The notes under the pieces: model-generated
Database searches by the model: none
Seen by the model: only the letters and a program-made list of their open reading frames with translations
What the model was told of the DNA's origin: nothing
Translations under genes and position numbers: made by a program
Origin: Methanobacterium sp.
GTDB taxonomy: Archaea; Methanobacteriota; Methanobacteria; Methanobacteriales; Methanobacteriaceae
DNA length: 9,761 bases
Assembly (NCBI GenBank): GCA_009712615.1
Contig: WASR01000200.1
Location: forward strand, 3,745 to 13,505
Direction of reading: 5' to 3'
Shown: in pieces, positions 1 through 6,654 of the stretch
How positions within the stretch are numbered: the first letter of the stretch is position 1
Layout: each line of letters starts with the position of its first letter

Positions 1-72
1 AGATATAATACAAAACCAATTAAAAAAGATGAAATAGTACAACATGGATTAATCCAGTCCAGTTCACATTAA
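1..72 (+). CDS. 3' end of an unidentified upstream gene (partial)
   Basis: One frame is open from the left edge through 23 codons to a TAA at 70-72. The visible tail contains IKKDEIVQHG followed by a serine-rich end, a plausible charged C-terminus. It stops 19 bases before the hypD start on the same strand, the spacing expected inside an operon. I do not recognise the tail; it does not look like the C-terminus of HypC. With only 23 codons, an accidental open frame cannot be excluded. A perfect 12-base palindrome (45-56) lies inside it. Confidence 0.45.
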   Translation, partial: RYNTKPIKKDEIVQHGLIQSSSH

Positions 73-91
73 ACTTATCATGGTGTAGATA

Positions 92-1150
92 ATGAAGAAC
101 CTTTCTAAAGAAATAATAGAACGAATAGAAAAAATTTCAAGACCCGTTAAGATAATGCATGTCTGCGGATCCCACGAACATACCATAATGCAGTATGGAA
201 TCAGAACTCTGATACCTGAAGAGGTTGAAATAGTAGCAGGGCCAGGGTGTCCTGTGTGCTGTGTACCATCCAGAGAAGTTGATGAGTGTCTCTACCTTGC
301 AAGGGAAGGAGTTACCATAGCAACATTTGGGGATATGTTAAGAGTTCCAGGAACTAAGGGCACATTGGCAGATGCTAAAGCAGATGGTGCAGATGTAAGA
401 ATAGTTTACGGAGTTAACAATGCGGTTGAAATGGCCCAAAAAACTGATAACGATGATGTTTTCATGGCAGCAGGATTTGAAACTACAGCCCCTACAACTG
501 CAGCAGAACTTGTAAACGGACCACCTGAAAATTTTTCAGTTATTTCATCACACAGACTAATACCTCCAGCACTCAAATTTTTAATAGAATCTGGAGAAGT
601 AAATTTAAATGCATTAATTGAACCTGGCCATGTTTCAACCATCATAGGAACAAAACCATACGAAAGTTTTTCAAAGAAATATGGAATTCCCCAGGTTGTT
701 GCAGGATTCAATCCATTTGATGTGTTGATAGCAATTTATATGGTGCTTAAACAATTCGAAAATGGTGAAGCAGAGGTACAAAATGAATATAAACGGGCAG
801 TGAGGGATGAAGGAAATATTAAAGCTCAAGAACTGCTTGAAGAAGTATTCTACATTAAAAGCAGAGAATGGAGAGGTTTTCCTGAAATTCCAAACTCAGT
901 GTATGAAGTTAAACCTGAATTTGATGATTTCAATGCAAGGAAAAAATTTGACATAGACATTGGAGAATCAGAACCAGTTGTAACTGGATGTATCTGCGGA
1001 CCCATACTCAGGGGAGTTGCAAGACCCGAAGAATGCAAGCTCTTTAAGAAAGAATGCAATCCAATGAATCCTGTTGGGGCATGCATGGTGAGTAAGGAAG
1101 GTACATGTAATATTGCATACAGATATGGTTCTTTCGACCCAGAACTTTAA
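92..1150 (+). CDS. hypD: [NiFe]-hydrogenase maturation protein HypD
   Basis: HypD is the cytoplasmic iron-sulfur scaffold that, together with HypC, carries the iron while HypE delivers cyanide ligands to build the Fe(CN)2CO unit of [NiFe]-hydrogenases. The 352-residue length is normal for the family. Visible signatures are CGSHEHT (Cys25), GPGCPVC (Cys53, Cys56), TFGDMLRVPG (79-88), GFETTAP (128-134) and GHVSTIIG (179-186). A C-terminal cysteine cluster (Cys300, 302, 315, 322, 331, 339) includes the CGPILRG motif and contains the ligands of the [4Fe-4S] cluster. The ATG at 92 is preceded by GGTG at 82-85, six bases away, a good archaeal ribosome binding site. No hypC, hypE or hypF lies in the window. 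The phosphatase gene downstream is probably co-transcribed. Confidence 0.97.
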   Translation: MKNLSKEIIERIEKISRPVKIMHVCGSHEHTIMQYGIRTLIPEEVEIVAGPGCPVCCVPSREVDECLYLAREGVTIATFGDMLRVPGTKGTLADAKADGADVRIVYGVNNAVEMAQKTDNDDVFMAAGFETTAPTTAAELVNGPPENFSVISSHRLIPPALKFLIESGEVNLNALIEPGHVSTIIGTKPYESFSKKYGIPQVVAGFNPFDVLIAIYMVLKQFENGEAEVQNEYKRAVRDEGNIKAQELLEEVFYIKSREWRGFPEIPNSVYEVKPEFDDFNARKKFDIDIGESEPVVTGCICGPILRGVARPEECKLFKKECNPMNPVGACMVSKEGTCNIAYRYGSFDPEL

Positions 1151-1160
1151 GTACACACAT

Positions 1161-1166
1161 AGGAGA
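1161..1166 (+). promoter_or_regulatory. Ribosome binding site supporting a TTG start
   Basis: AGGAGA lies 8 bases before the TTG at 1175. There is no ATG nearby in frame, and the protein must begin here to keep the first beta strand leading to the DVDGT motif. The site therefore decides the non-ATG start of the phosphatase gene. Confidence 0.75.
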
Positions 1167-1174
1167 ATCTAAAC

Positions 1175-1840
1175 TTGATTAAAGTACTGGCCACAGATGT
1201 AGACGGAACAATCACAGATAAAAGTAGAAGAGGTTGTTTAAGTGCCATAGAAACCATACACCGTGTTGAAGACATGGGGATACCAGTTATCATAGTAACT
1301 GGAAATATTCTCTGTTTTACAAATGCATTAACCACATTTTTATCCACATCAGGAGGAATCGTGGCTGAAAATGGTGGGGTGATAGAATACAATGGTAAAA
1401 CCGAAATTCTGGGTAATTACGATCTCTGTAACGAAGCGTATAAATACCTTAAAGCAGAACTGCCTGTTGAAAAGGTTCAAAACTCAAATTTAAGGGTTTC
1501 TGAGATAGCTTTGACTCGAAAAGTACCTGTAACTGTTATTAGGAACGTTCTCGAAGATCATCCTGTGGAAGTATATGACAGCAAGTTTGCAATACACATA
1601 ACAGATCCTGAAGTGAATAAGGGATCTTCACTACTCCGGGTTGCAGGGGCATTGGGTTTTAAGCAAGAAGAGATAATGGCAGTTGGAGACAGTGAAAATG
1701 ACATGGAATTTCTATCTGCAGCAGGATTGAAGATTGCAGTATCCAATGCCAACAATGAACTCAAAAATATTGCAGATTATGTGACAGAAAATGCTCATGG
1801 AGATGGATTTAAAGAAGCTGTTGAGAGATTTATATTCTAA
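1175..1840 (+). CDS. Archaeal phosphoglycolate phosphatase (HAD superfamily, subclass IIB)
   Basis: The 221-residue protein has the complete HAD phosphatase motif set. Motif I is DVDGT at 8-12, with nucleophile Asp8 and acid/base Asp10. Motif II is Thr42 in IIVTGN, motif III is Lys149 in the VNKG segment, and motif IV is GDSENDMEF at 171-179, with Asp172 and Asp176 binding Mg2+. The cap lies between motifs II and III, as in the IIB group. Length and motif wording fit archaeal phosphoglycolate phosphatase, which hydrolyses 2-phosphoglycolate to glycolate. Related sugar or sucrose-phosphate phosphatases share the fold, so substrate assignment is family-based. Translation starts at TTG with AGGAGA in front. 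It lies 24 bases after hypD, suggesting co-transcription. Confidence 0.88.
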   Translation: MIKVLATDVDGTITDKSRRGCLSAIETIHRVEDMGIPVIIVTGNILCFTNALTTFLSTSGGIVAENGGVIEYNGKTEILGNYDLCNEAYKYLKAELPVEKVQNSNLRVSEIALTRKVPVTVIRNVLEDHPVEVYDSKFAIHITDPEVNKGSSLLRVAGALGFKQEEIMAVGDSENDMEFLSAAGLKIAVSNANNELKNIADYVTENAHGDGFKEAVERFIF

Positions 1841-1880
1841 AAAAAATTAATTAAGATTCCAAAAAATGAATTTGTTTATG

Positions 1881-1910
1881 TTTCTTGAATTTTTCTTTAA
1901 ATATTTTTTC
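1881..1910 (+). terminator. T-rich stretch, possible oligo-T terminator after hypD-phosphatase
   Basis: The 84-base gap between the phosphatase stop and the next start holds three T runs (around 1881-1883, 1890-1894 and 1904-1909). Archaeal termination often occurs at such oligo-T runs without a hairpin. The same stretch includes a TATA-like TTTAAATA at 1896-1903, which is probably too close to the next start codon (1925) to serve a transcript that keeps the GAGGTG ribosome site at 1911-1916. No gene is seen in this gap. Confidence 0.35.
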
Positions 1911-1924
1911 GAGGTGTAAAAAAG

Positions 1925-3229
1925 ATGATGCATGATGTAGCAAATCAAACACTTGATCTGGCCCTAAAATATACTGATCAGGCAGAAGTGTATGTTGAAA
2001 AGGAAGAAGGAGTAGATGTTGACATTAAAAATGATAAAGTTGATTTCGCAAAGGAAGCCTTCACATTTGGTGTTGGTGTGAGGGTCATAGTTGATGGTAG
2101 GATGGGATTCTCATACACAACCAACACAGACAGCCTTGAAGAAACTGTTAAAAATGCAATTTTCAATGCAAAATCCAATGAAATAGATAAAAACTTTTCA
2201 TTTGCCCCCAATTCGAAGTATCCTAAGATCAAAGATACTTATGACCCAAAAATTGAATATCTGGAACTTGAGGAAATTATTGATGTTGCCAAGATCATGC
2301 TCAACACAGTTGTTGAAGAAAAATGTGAACCCACATCCGGAGGTTTTTCAACGGGATACAGCAAATTGATAATGGCTAACTCAGAAGGTGCCGTTGCAAA
2401 AGATGTTTCATCGATATTCACAGCTTATATGGCAGTAAATGCAGATGATGGGGATGCAGTGTCCACAGCTAGTGAATCTGATTCTTCAAGATTTATGAAC
2501 ATTGATCCTGAAAACATTGCCCTAAAAGCATGTGAAATAGCAAAAAAATCAAGGAAAGGTCAAACAATAAACACTGGAGATATTCCAGTAGTTCTGGATC
2601 ATCATGCTGCTGCAGGTCTGCTTGGAACATTCTACGGCGCATTCAATGCAGACAATATCCAAAGGGGCAGGTCAGTATATGCAGACAAGCTTGGACAACA
2701 AGTAGTATCCAGTTCCCTAAGTATCTACGATGATGGAACATTACCTGGAGGACTTCAAAGTGCCACATGTGATGGTGAAGGAGTTCCAAGCCAAAAAACT
2801 GCTCTGATAGAAGATGGGATCCTAAAAAACTTTTTATATGATATCTACACAGCCAACAAAGGAGGAGTAGAATCTACGGGAAATGGAATGAGAAGTTCAT
2901 ATGGAGATGTCCCTGCAGTTGGTTTATCAAATTTCATTTTAGACTTCAAGGAAGTGAATCCAATTTCAGATCTAAAGGACGGAGTACTTGTCACAGATGT
3001 TCTGGGGGCACACACAGCAAACCCAATATCTGGAGACTTCTCAGTTGAAGCCATGAATGCATTTAAAATAGAGAATGGTGAAGTTACATATCCAGTTAAA
3101 AAGGCAATGTTATCTGGTAATGTTTTTGAAGCCATGGAAATAGCATCAGCCACAGAATCAGAGAAACGAAGCATAGGACCATTTGTAATCCCAAGGATAC
3201 TGGTTGAAAAGCTAAGGGTTGTTGGCTAA
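1925..3229 (+). CDS. TldE/PmbA-type protein (non-catalytic partner of the TldD/TldE metalloprotease)
   Basis: The 434-residue protein has the two-domain TldD/PmbA architecture. The N-terminal half contains the FTFGVGVRVIVDGRMGFSYT-like signature (about 46-65). The C-terminal half starts near residue 215 and includes GDIPVVLDHHAAAGLLG (218-234), the GEGVPSQ segment (284-290) and GAHTANPISGDFS (361-373), a typical family end motif. TldD carries an HExxxH zinc site; here the equivalent position reads LDHHAAAGLL with no such motif, so this is the PmbA/TldE side. In bacteria the TldD/TldE heterodimer degrades unfolded or leader peptides. The archaeal substrate is unknown and no tldD is adjacent. 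ATG 1925 has GAGGTG 8 bases upstream; the adjoining ATG at 1928 is an alternative start. Confidence 0.9.
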   Translation: MMHDVANQTLDLALKYTDQAEVYVEKEEGVDVDIKNDKVDFAKEAFTFGVGVRVIVDGRMGFSYTTNTDSLEETVKNAIFNAKSNEIDKNFSFAPNSKYPKIKDTYDPKIEYLELEEIIDVAKIMLNTVVEEKCEPTSGGFSTGYSKLIMANSEGAVAKDVSSIFTAYMAVNADDGDAVSTASESDSSRFMNIDPENIALKACEIAKKSRKGQTINTGDIPVVLDHHAAAGLLGTFYGAFNADNIQRGRSVYADKLGQQVVSSSLSIYDDGTLPGGLQSATCDGEGVPSQKTALIEDGILKNFLYDIYTANKGGVESTGNGMRSSYGDVPAVGLSNFILDFKEVNPISDLKDGVLVTDVLGAHTANPISGDFSVEAMNAFKIENGEVTYPVKKAMLSGNVFEAMEIASATESEKRSIGPFVIPRILVEKLRVVG

Positions 3230-3268
3230 AAAAATATGTCATGTACTTAACTGGTCCATAAGTTTTGG

Positions 3269-3299
3269 AAAAGTTTAAGAAAATCCTAAACTTTTTTTT
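3269..3299 (+). terminator. Intrinsic-like terminator after tldE
   Basis: AAAAGTTTA at 3269-3277 pairs perfectly with TAAACTTTT at 3287-3295 across a 9-base loop. The second arm is part of an uninterrupted run of eight T (3292-3299). The site lies 40 bases past the tldE stop. It is AT-rich, so much of the termination signal is probably the T run itself. Confidence 0.65.
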
Positions 3300-3353
3300 A
3301 AACCAAATCACAAGGATGTCTATCATTAAACTGATGCTAGGATATGGAAATGG

Positions 3354-3365
3354 ATATATTTAATA
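3354..3365 (+). promoter_or_regulatory. Candidate TATA box for the HEAT-repeat operon
   Basis: ATATATTTAATA lies past the preceding terminator and about 100 bases before the HEAT gene. Initiation about 25 bases downstream would give a leader of roughly 75-85 bases. A second AT-rich candidate follows the T run at about 3395-3402 (TTTATTTA). The choice between them is not resolved by sequence. Confidence 0.35.
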
Positions 3366-3463
3366 AAATTCCATGTTCTTCATATTCTTTTTTTTATTTA
3401 AGCTCAAACCAAAAAACTACACAGGTTGGAGATTGGGATCATTTGTAAGGAATCAATTTTGGA

Positions 3464-4291
3464 ATGATAAAAATGGGATTCTATGGTTTGTCAAAGGAAG
3501 AAAGATCCAAGCTTGTTAAACAAATATATGGCGAGATTGCGGAATCTGTTTTGCATGCAAAGTATGATGGTGTTGAAAATATTTCTGCACCAGAAATTCT
3601 GGTTCAATATGTCTCAAATGAGGATGGTTACATACGTAAGGCTGCGTATATGGCTGTTGCAAAAATTTATTGGGAAAACAAAGATTTTCAAGAAAAAATT
3701 CTGTTAATAATATCTGTTCTTTTGAATAATTCCAATCCAAAGGTAAGACAGAGTGCAGTGTACATGCTAGGTGAAATAGGAACTGAGGATACCACGGAGA
3801 TAATGGGACTATTTGAAACAACACTAACAGACGAACATCATTCAGTCAGAAATGCTGTTATCGGTGCTTTAAAAAGGATGGGACAAAAAAATCCTAAACA
3901 AACCTTTAAATTTGCATCAAAACATATTCAAAGCGAAGATCCAATAATTAGGAGGGAAATTGTTCATGGAATTGAACTCAGAGGAAGAACTCACCCTGAT
4001 GAAGTCCTGCCCCTTTTAAGGAAGTTGGAATATGAAGAAGATAAGACTGTAAAGCAAATGATTATCCATGTAATTGGACAGATAAGCTACAAAAAAGGCT
4101 GTCTTGAAGTTGTTGTTGAAGATTTGAATGACTGGTCTAACAAAGATATGGTGTCAGAAGCAGTTAAAGAGATTATTAAAGTACATGGAAACTACAAATT
4201 TGCCACAAGAACACCAGAACAAGCAAAAGAATATATCAAGAAAAATTTAGAAATTAGCAATTTGGAAGCTGGAAAAAATTTTAACGGGTAA
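3464..4291 (+). CDS. HEAT-repeat protein of unknown function
   Basis: This 275-residue protein is built from about six helical repeats spaced 35-38 residues apart, near 50-72, 88-106, 121-141, 156-176, 190-209 and 222-241. Each carries the V/I-R/K-x2-A/V pattern of HEAT repeats, for example NPKVRQSAVYMLGEIG and HSVRNAVIGALKRMG. There is no signal peptide, membrane helix or recognisable catalytic motif. The segment IIRREIVHGIELRGRTHPDE has the flavour of AlkD-like DNA-binding HEAT proteins, but that is a loose resemblance. A scaffold or protein-binding role is the safe reading. The first ATG (3464) has no well-placed ribosome site. The ATG at 3473 has GGA nine bases upstream, so the protein may start at MGFYG. 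Its stop codon overlaps the next start. Confidence 0.85.
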   Translation: MIKMGFYGLSKEERSKLVKQIYGEIAESVLHAKYDGVENISAPEILVQYVSNEDGYIRKAAYMAVAKIYWENKDFQEKILLIISVLLNNSNPKVRQSAVYMLGEIGTEDTTEIMGLFETTLTDEHHSVRNAVIGALKRMGQKNPKQTFKFASKHIQSEDPIIRREIVHGIELRGRTHPDEVLPLLRKLEYEEDKTVKQMIIHVIGQISYKKGCLEVVVEDLNDWSNKDMVSEAVKEIIKVHGNYKFATRTPEQAKEYIKKNLEISNLEAGKNFNG

Positions 4292-4512
4292 TGATCATGG
4301 AAATGAAGGAACTGGAAATTCAAATATTTGAAGACCTTAAAGGGGATTATGATGGTGTGGAAAAAATTTCAATGGAATCTGAACAAGAATTTTTAGTCTT
4401 TGCAGATGATGAAACACTCTGGAACATTTTTGAAGACATGATCAACGAATTCAGTTCCATAGAATTTGATGCAGAAAAGGGAGAAACTCATTTTTTAAGG
4501 ATACAGATATAA
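4291..4512 (+). CDS. Small acidic protein translationally coupled to the HEAT protein
   Basis: The 73-residue product has 21 Asp/Glu against 5 Lys/Arg and no cysteine or membrane segment. Predicted secondary structure from the pattern is mixed: a beta-like start (LEIQIF), a helix around 40-53 (ETLWNIFEDMINEF) and a beta-like end. The start shares the A of the HEAT stop codon (TAATG), so the two genes are almost certainly translated from one message. In-frame ATGs at 4297 and 4303 are alternatives; GGGT at 4286-4289 is well spaced for 4297. Residues 20-27 (YDGVEKIS) repeat a motif in the HEAT protein. I do not recognise the family. Confidence 0.75.
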   Translation: MIMEMKELEIQIFEDLKGDYDGVEKISMESEQEFLVFADDETLWNIFEDMINEFSSIEFDAEKGETHFLRIQI

Positions 4513-4693
4513 ATTTCTTAATCCCATGATTATCCATTTTTGTAGTACCATAAAATGTTGATAAAAAAGCCAGGACCTTACCATCATGATCTAAATCAGG
4601 TTCCCATATATTTTAACATAAAATATTCTAATATTTATTTAAAGATACTCTTTAACTTGTTAAAACTCTAAACAAGGATTTGAAGTGTAAGTA

Positions 4694-4701
4694 TTTATAA
4701 A
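4694..4701 (+). promoter_or_regulatory. TATA box for the zinc-ribbon gene
   Basis: TTTATAAA matches the archaeal TATA consensus. It lies 72 bases before the ATG at 4774, predicting transcription from about 4720-4728 and a leader near 50 bases. The 261-base gap from 4513 to 4773 otherwise holds AT-rich sequence, a short T5 run at 4533-4537 that could end the HEAT operon, and a weak imperfect inverted repeat around 4573-4603. I see no RNA gene there. Confidence 0.55.
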
Positions 4702-4773
4702 CAACAAATAATATATTATAATTTAATAGGAATCGCTTCGATATAGGGAATATTAAAGATCATGTGATGAGCT

Positions 4774-5181
4774 ATGATTTGTGAAAACTGCGGTGCCAAG
4801 ATCAGGAACAGAGAAAATTTCTGCCCAAATTGTGGTATGGAAATAATAAGTCCATACAACAAATCAATAAAAGCCAGATACATGGCAGGTGAATACACAG
4901 AAAATCAGGATGATTATTATTCTAGAAAAAAGCATTCCAGAAGAGAGAAGGAAGTTTATGTTGAAGAGACTGAGCCGCAGGTATTGAAGGAAACTGAACC
5001 TGAATTAGTTGAAGAGTACTACGAGCCAGAATCAGAAGAATATGAGGAGTCTGGTGGTGTTTCAGTTCTCACAGTCATAATACTATTTTTGATAGTAGCC
5101 CTTTTAATAGGATTTGTGATTGGAATACTGGTTTTCTCAGGATTCCTACAATCCCTACCCGGATTTTCAAATATTAAATAG
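4774..5181 (+). CDS. Zinc-ribbon protein with a C-terminal transmembrane helix
   Basis: The 135-residue protein begins with a compact zinc ribbon, CENC (Cys3, Cys6) and CPNC (Cys17, Cys20). A hydrophilic linker (about 25-93) follows: basic around 50-59 (SRKKHSRREK), then strongly acidic with repeated ETEP motifs (62-92). One hydrophobic helix at about 96-123 and a short tail end the protein. The positive-outside rule is not clear-cut, but the ribbon is most likely cytoplasmic with the protein anchored by its C-terminal helix. Many archaea encode such zinc-ribbon membrane proteins without known function. ATG 4774 is preceded by GTGAT at 4764-4768. The gene is monocistronic and converges with the marker-16 gene 57 bases away. 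Confidence 0.8.
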   Translation: MICENCGAKIRNRENFCPNCGMEIISPYNKSIKARYMAGEYTENQDDYYSRKKHSRREKEVYVEETEPQVLKETEPELVEEYYEPESEEYEESGGVSVLTVIILFLIVALLIGFVIGILVFSGFLQSLPGFSNIK

Positions 5182-5224
5182 AAAGATTGAATTAAATATT
5201 TATTTTCAGTTTTACAAAATGATT

Positions 5225-5280
5225 AAAAAAATGGAGTTTTAGGAAGTTTTATCCAAACAGTTGTTTAAAATGAAACTTCC
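5225..5280 (-). terminator. Terminator hairpin overlapping the stop codon of the marker-16 gene
   Basis: On the - strand GGAAGTTT (5280-5273) pairs perfectly with AAACTTCC (5249-5242), and the TAA stop follows immediately. Within the loop AAACA/TGTTT can pair further. A run of seven T (5231-5225) lies ten bases past the stop. The last codons, encoding Lys-Thr-Ser, form the second arm. On the + strand the short gap offers only T4 runs for the converging zinc-ribbon gene. Confidence 0.55.
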
Positions 5281-6588
5281 AGATTCAATTCTTCTTGTGA
5301 GTTCTGCTGTCAGTTCTCGTGCCCTTTTTATATCGGATTGTCTGCAAATAATAGGCATATTATATGTTTGATTTTCAAAATCAAAACTCACACTACCAGT
5401 TTCCATTTTGAATACTTGATTTGGACATGAATGTACACACATTCCACAACCGAAACATTTTTTCAGGTTCAAACTATCGGAGTAGGCCCCTGTTGGACAT
5501 CTTTCCCTCACAACACAGTTTTCACAGCTAACACATCTTTCAGGGTGATAAACAGGTCTTTCATCAGAATTATCCCACACTTCTCCATAGTTGGTTGAGG
5601 ATAAAACACTGTGTCTGCCTCGAATATCAGCAATTGGAAGAACAATATCCTGATTTAATATGAATGTTTTTTCGAAGATTTCCTTGTCCAGCACTGGTAT
5701 GGCACAGGCAACACTGTCAAATACTTCAGGACCTGCTCCTGTTTGGAATCCTCCAAGGAAATGGGGATTCATCTGCTTCATATCTCCGGTGATCATTAAG
5801 TTAGGTTTCTCAGGACTACTACGAGTTCCATTCCCTATAATAATACTTTCAGCTCCATTTAAAAGTATTTTAGACCCTGAACAGATTGTTTTCATAACTG
5901 GATCGTTTTGTAATGGATTGAGCTGACCACAGCCAGAAACAGACAATCCTTTAAATGGACCTTCCATATCAACGGCATGGAATATTGATGAAATCAGTTC
6001 TTCTGATGGATTGGTGAATGAATTATAGTTCTTAAATGCCATTCTTGTACCCAACATCTGAGCAGTACCTATATCCTCAATTGTAACAGTTTTTTGGAAG
6101 GTTTTCCCGTCTATGGATTCTACTTCCACTTCAATATCATTCCCTGCTACAATATCCTTAAAAAGGAAACCTCCTCCGTATTTTTTATCATTCCTGCTGT
6201 GTGAGGTTCCATAAATAACAAGATCAACAGATCCTAACCATTCATTAGGACAGGGTCCAGGAAAACCTGGAACTCCATTTAAATTGATTTTGCTGGCTTT
6301 TTTAAATGCACCAGGATCTGAAACAGGAACATGGAGCACTGCAGCAGTTCCAGACATTATACCACATGTACCGGTGGTAACAACATCCACATCTTCTGCT
6401 TTGGGTGTTTCACCCTCTTTGATAAGGTTTGATATTTCCTCTGCGCTTAGCACATTGGCATTTCCATCTTTAATTTTTTTATTAATTTCTTCCACGGTGC
6501 GGATCTTCAATTTAATATCTCCACTAAACTTTTTTTTTAATTCATCAAATGTAGTATATGAAAACTTTCCCGGAAAAACATATTCCAA
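5239..6588 (-). CDS. Methanogenesis marker 16 metalloprotein (DUF39/HcyBio domain fused to a two-cluster ferredoxin)
   Basis: The N-terminal and central part (about 32-345) is a DUF39/COG1900 domain. Its signatures include VVTTGTCGIMSGTA with Cys75, GFPGPCPNEWLG with Cys113, SVSGCGQLNPLQND with Cys220, and conserved glycine-rich loops. The C-terminal part holds two [4Fe-4S] motifs: Cys352, 355, 358, 364 and Cys378, 381, 384, 388. DUF39 proteins are linked to making homocysteine from aspartate semialdehyde and sulfide, usually with a separate ferredoxin partner. The fused form is known as a methanogen marker of undefined exact role. The longest reading starts at TTG 6588, where a stop lies two codons upstream and GGAGGG is 13 bases away. 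A TTG at 6510 (codon 27) has a better-placed GGAG, giving 423 residues. Confidence 0.88.
   Translation of the reverse strand: MEYVFPGKFSYTTFDELKKKFSGDIKLKIRTVEEINKKIKDGNANVLSAEEISNLIKEGETPKAEDVDVVTTGTCGIMSGTAAVLHVPVSDPGAFKKASKINLNGVPGFPGPCPNEWLGSVDLVIYGTSHSRNDKKYGGGFLFKDIVAGNDIEVEVESIDGKTFQKTVTIEDIGTAQMLGTRMAFKNYNSFTNPSEELISSIFHAVDMEGPFKGLSVSGCGQLNPLQNDPVMKTICSGSKILLNGAESIIIGNGTRSSPEKPNLMITGDMKQMNPHFLGGFQTGAGPEVFDSVACAIPVLDKEIFEKTFILNQDIVLPIADIRGRHSVLSSTNYGEVWDNSDERPVYHPERCVSCENCVVRERCPTGAYSDSLNLKKCFGCGMCVHSCPNQVFKMETGSVSFDFENQTYNMPIICRQSDIKRARELTAELTRRIESGSFILNNCLDKTS
6519..6522 (-). promoter_or_regulatory. Internal ribosome binding site suggesting a later start for the marker-16 protein
   Basis: On the - strand GGAG lies 8 bases ahead of an in-frame TTG at 6510-6508, the optimal distance. 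The competing site, GGAGGG at 6607-6602, is 13 bases from the TTG at 6588. The recognised domain begins only around codon 30, which also favours the later start. Coding-like composition of the first 26 codons argues the other way. Confidence 0.4.
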
Positions 6589-6654
6589 ATTTTAGACAGT
6601 ACCCTCCGAGTTCTGTTATTCATTGGCCATAAATTTTTGAAGCATTTTATTGAT

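Noticed and set aside
45..56. Perfect 12-base palindrome TGGATTAATCCA upstream of hypD
   Set aside because: It could be an operator, but it lies in the apparent coding tail of the preceding gene, has no second copy, and is AT-rich enough to occur by chance.
3096..3326. A 76-codon frame on the - strand across the tldE 3' end
   Set aside because: It overlaps a firm coding region and the terminator, has no ribosome site, and its product shows no family features.
3961..4020. Resemblance of the HEAT protein to AlkD-type DNA alkylation repair enzymes
   Set aside because: Only the general HEAT pattern and a RxHP segment match; no catalytic residues of AlkD could be identified by eye.
4565..4610. 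Imperfect inverted repeat with GGTTCC resembling a tRNA T arm
   Set aside because: No acceptor, D or anticodon arm can be folded around it, and the stem has a bulge; it is not a tRNA and too weak to call a regulatory structure.
4764..4770. GTGATGA matching a C box of an archaeal C/D guide RNA
   Set aside because: No CTGA D box or internal C'/D' pair was found at the expected distance, and the bases act as the ribosome site of the zinc-ribbon gene.
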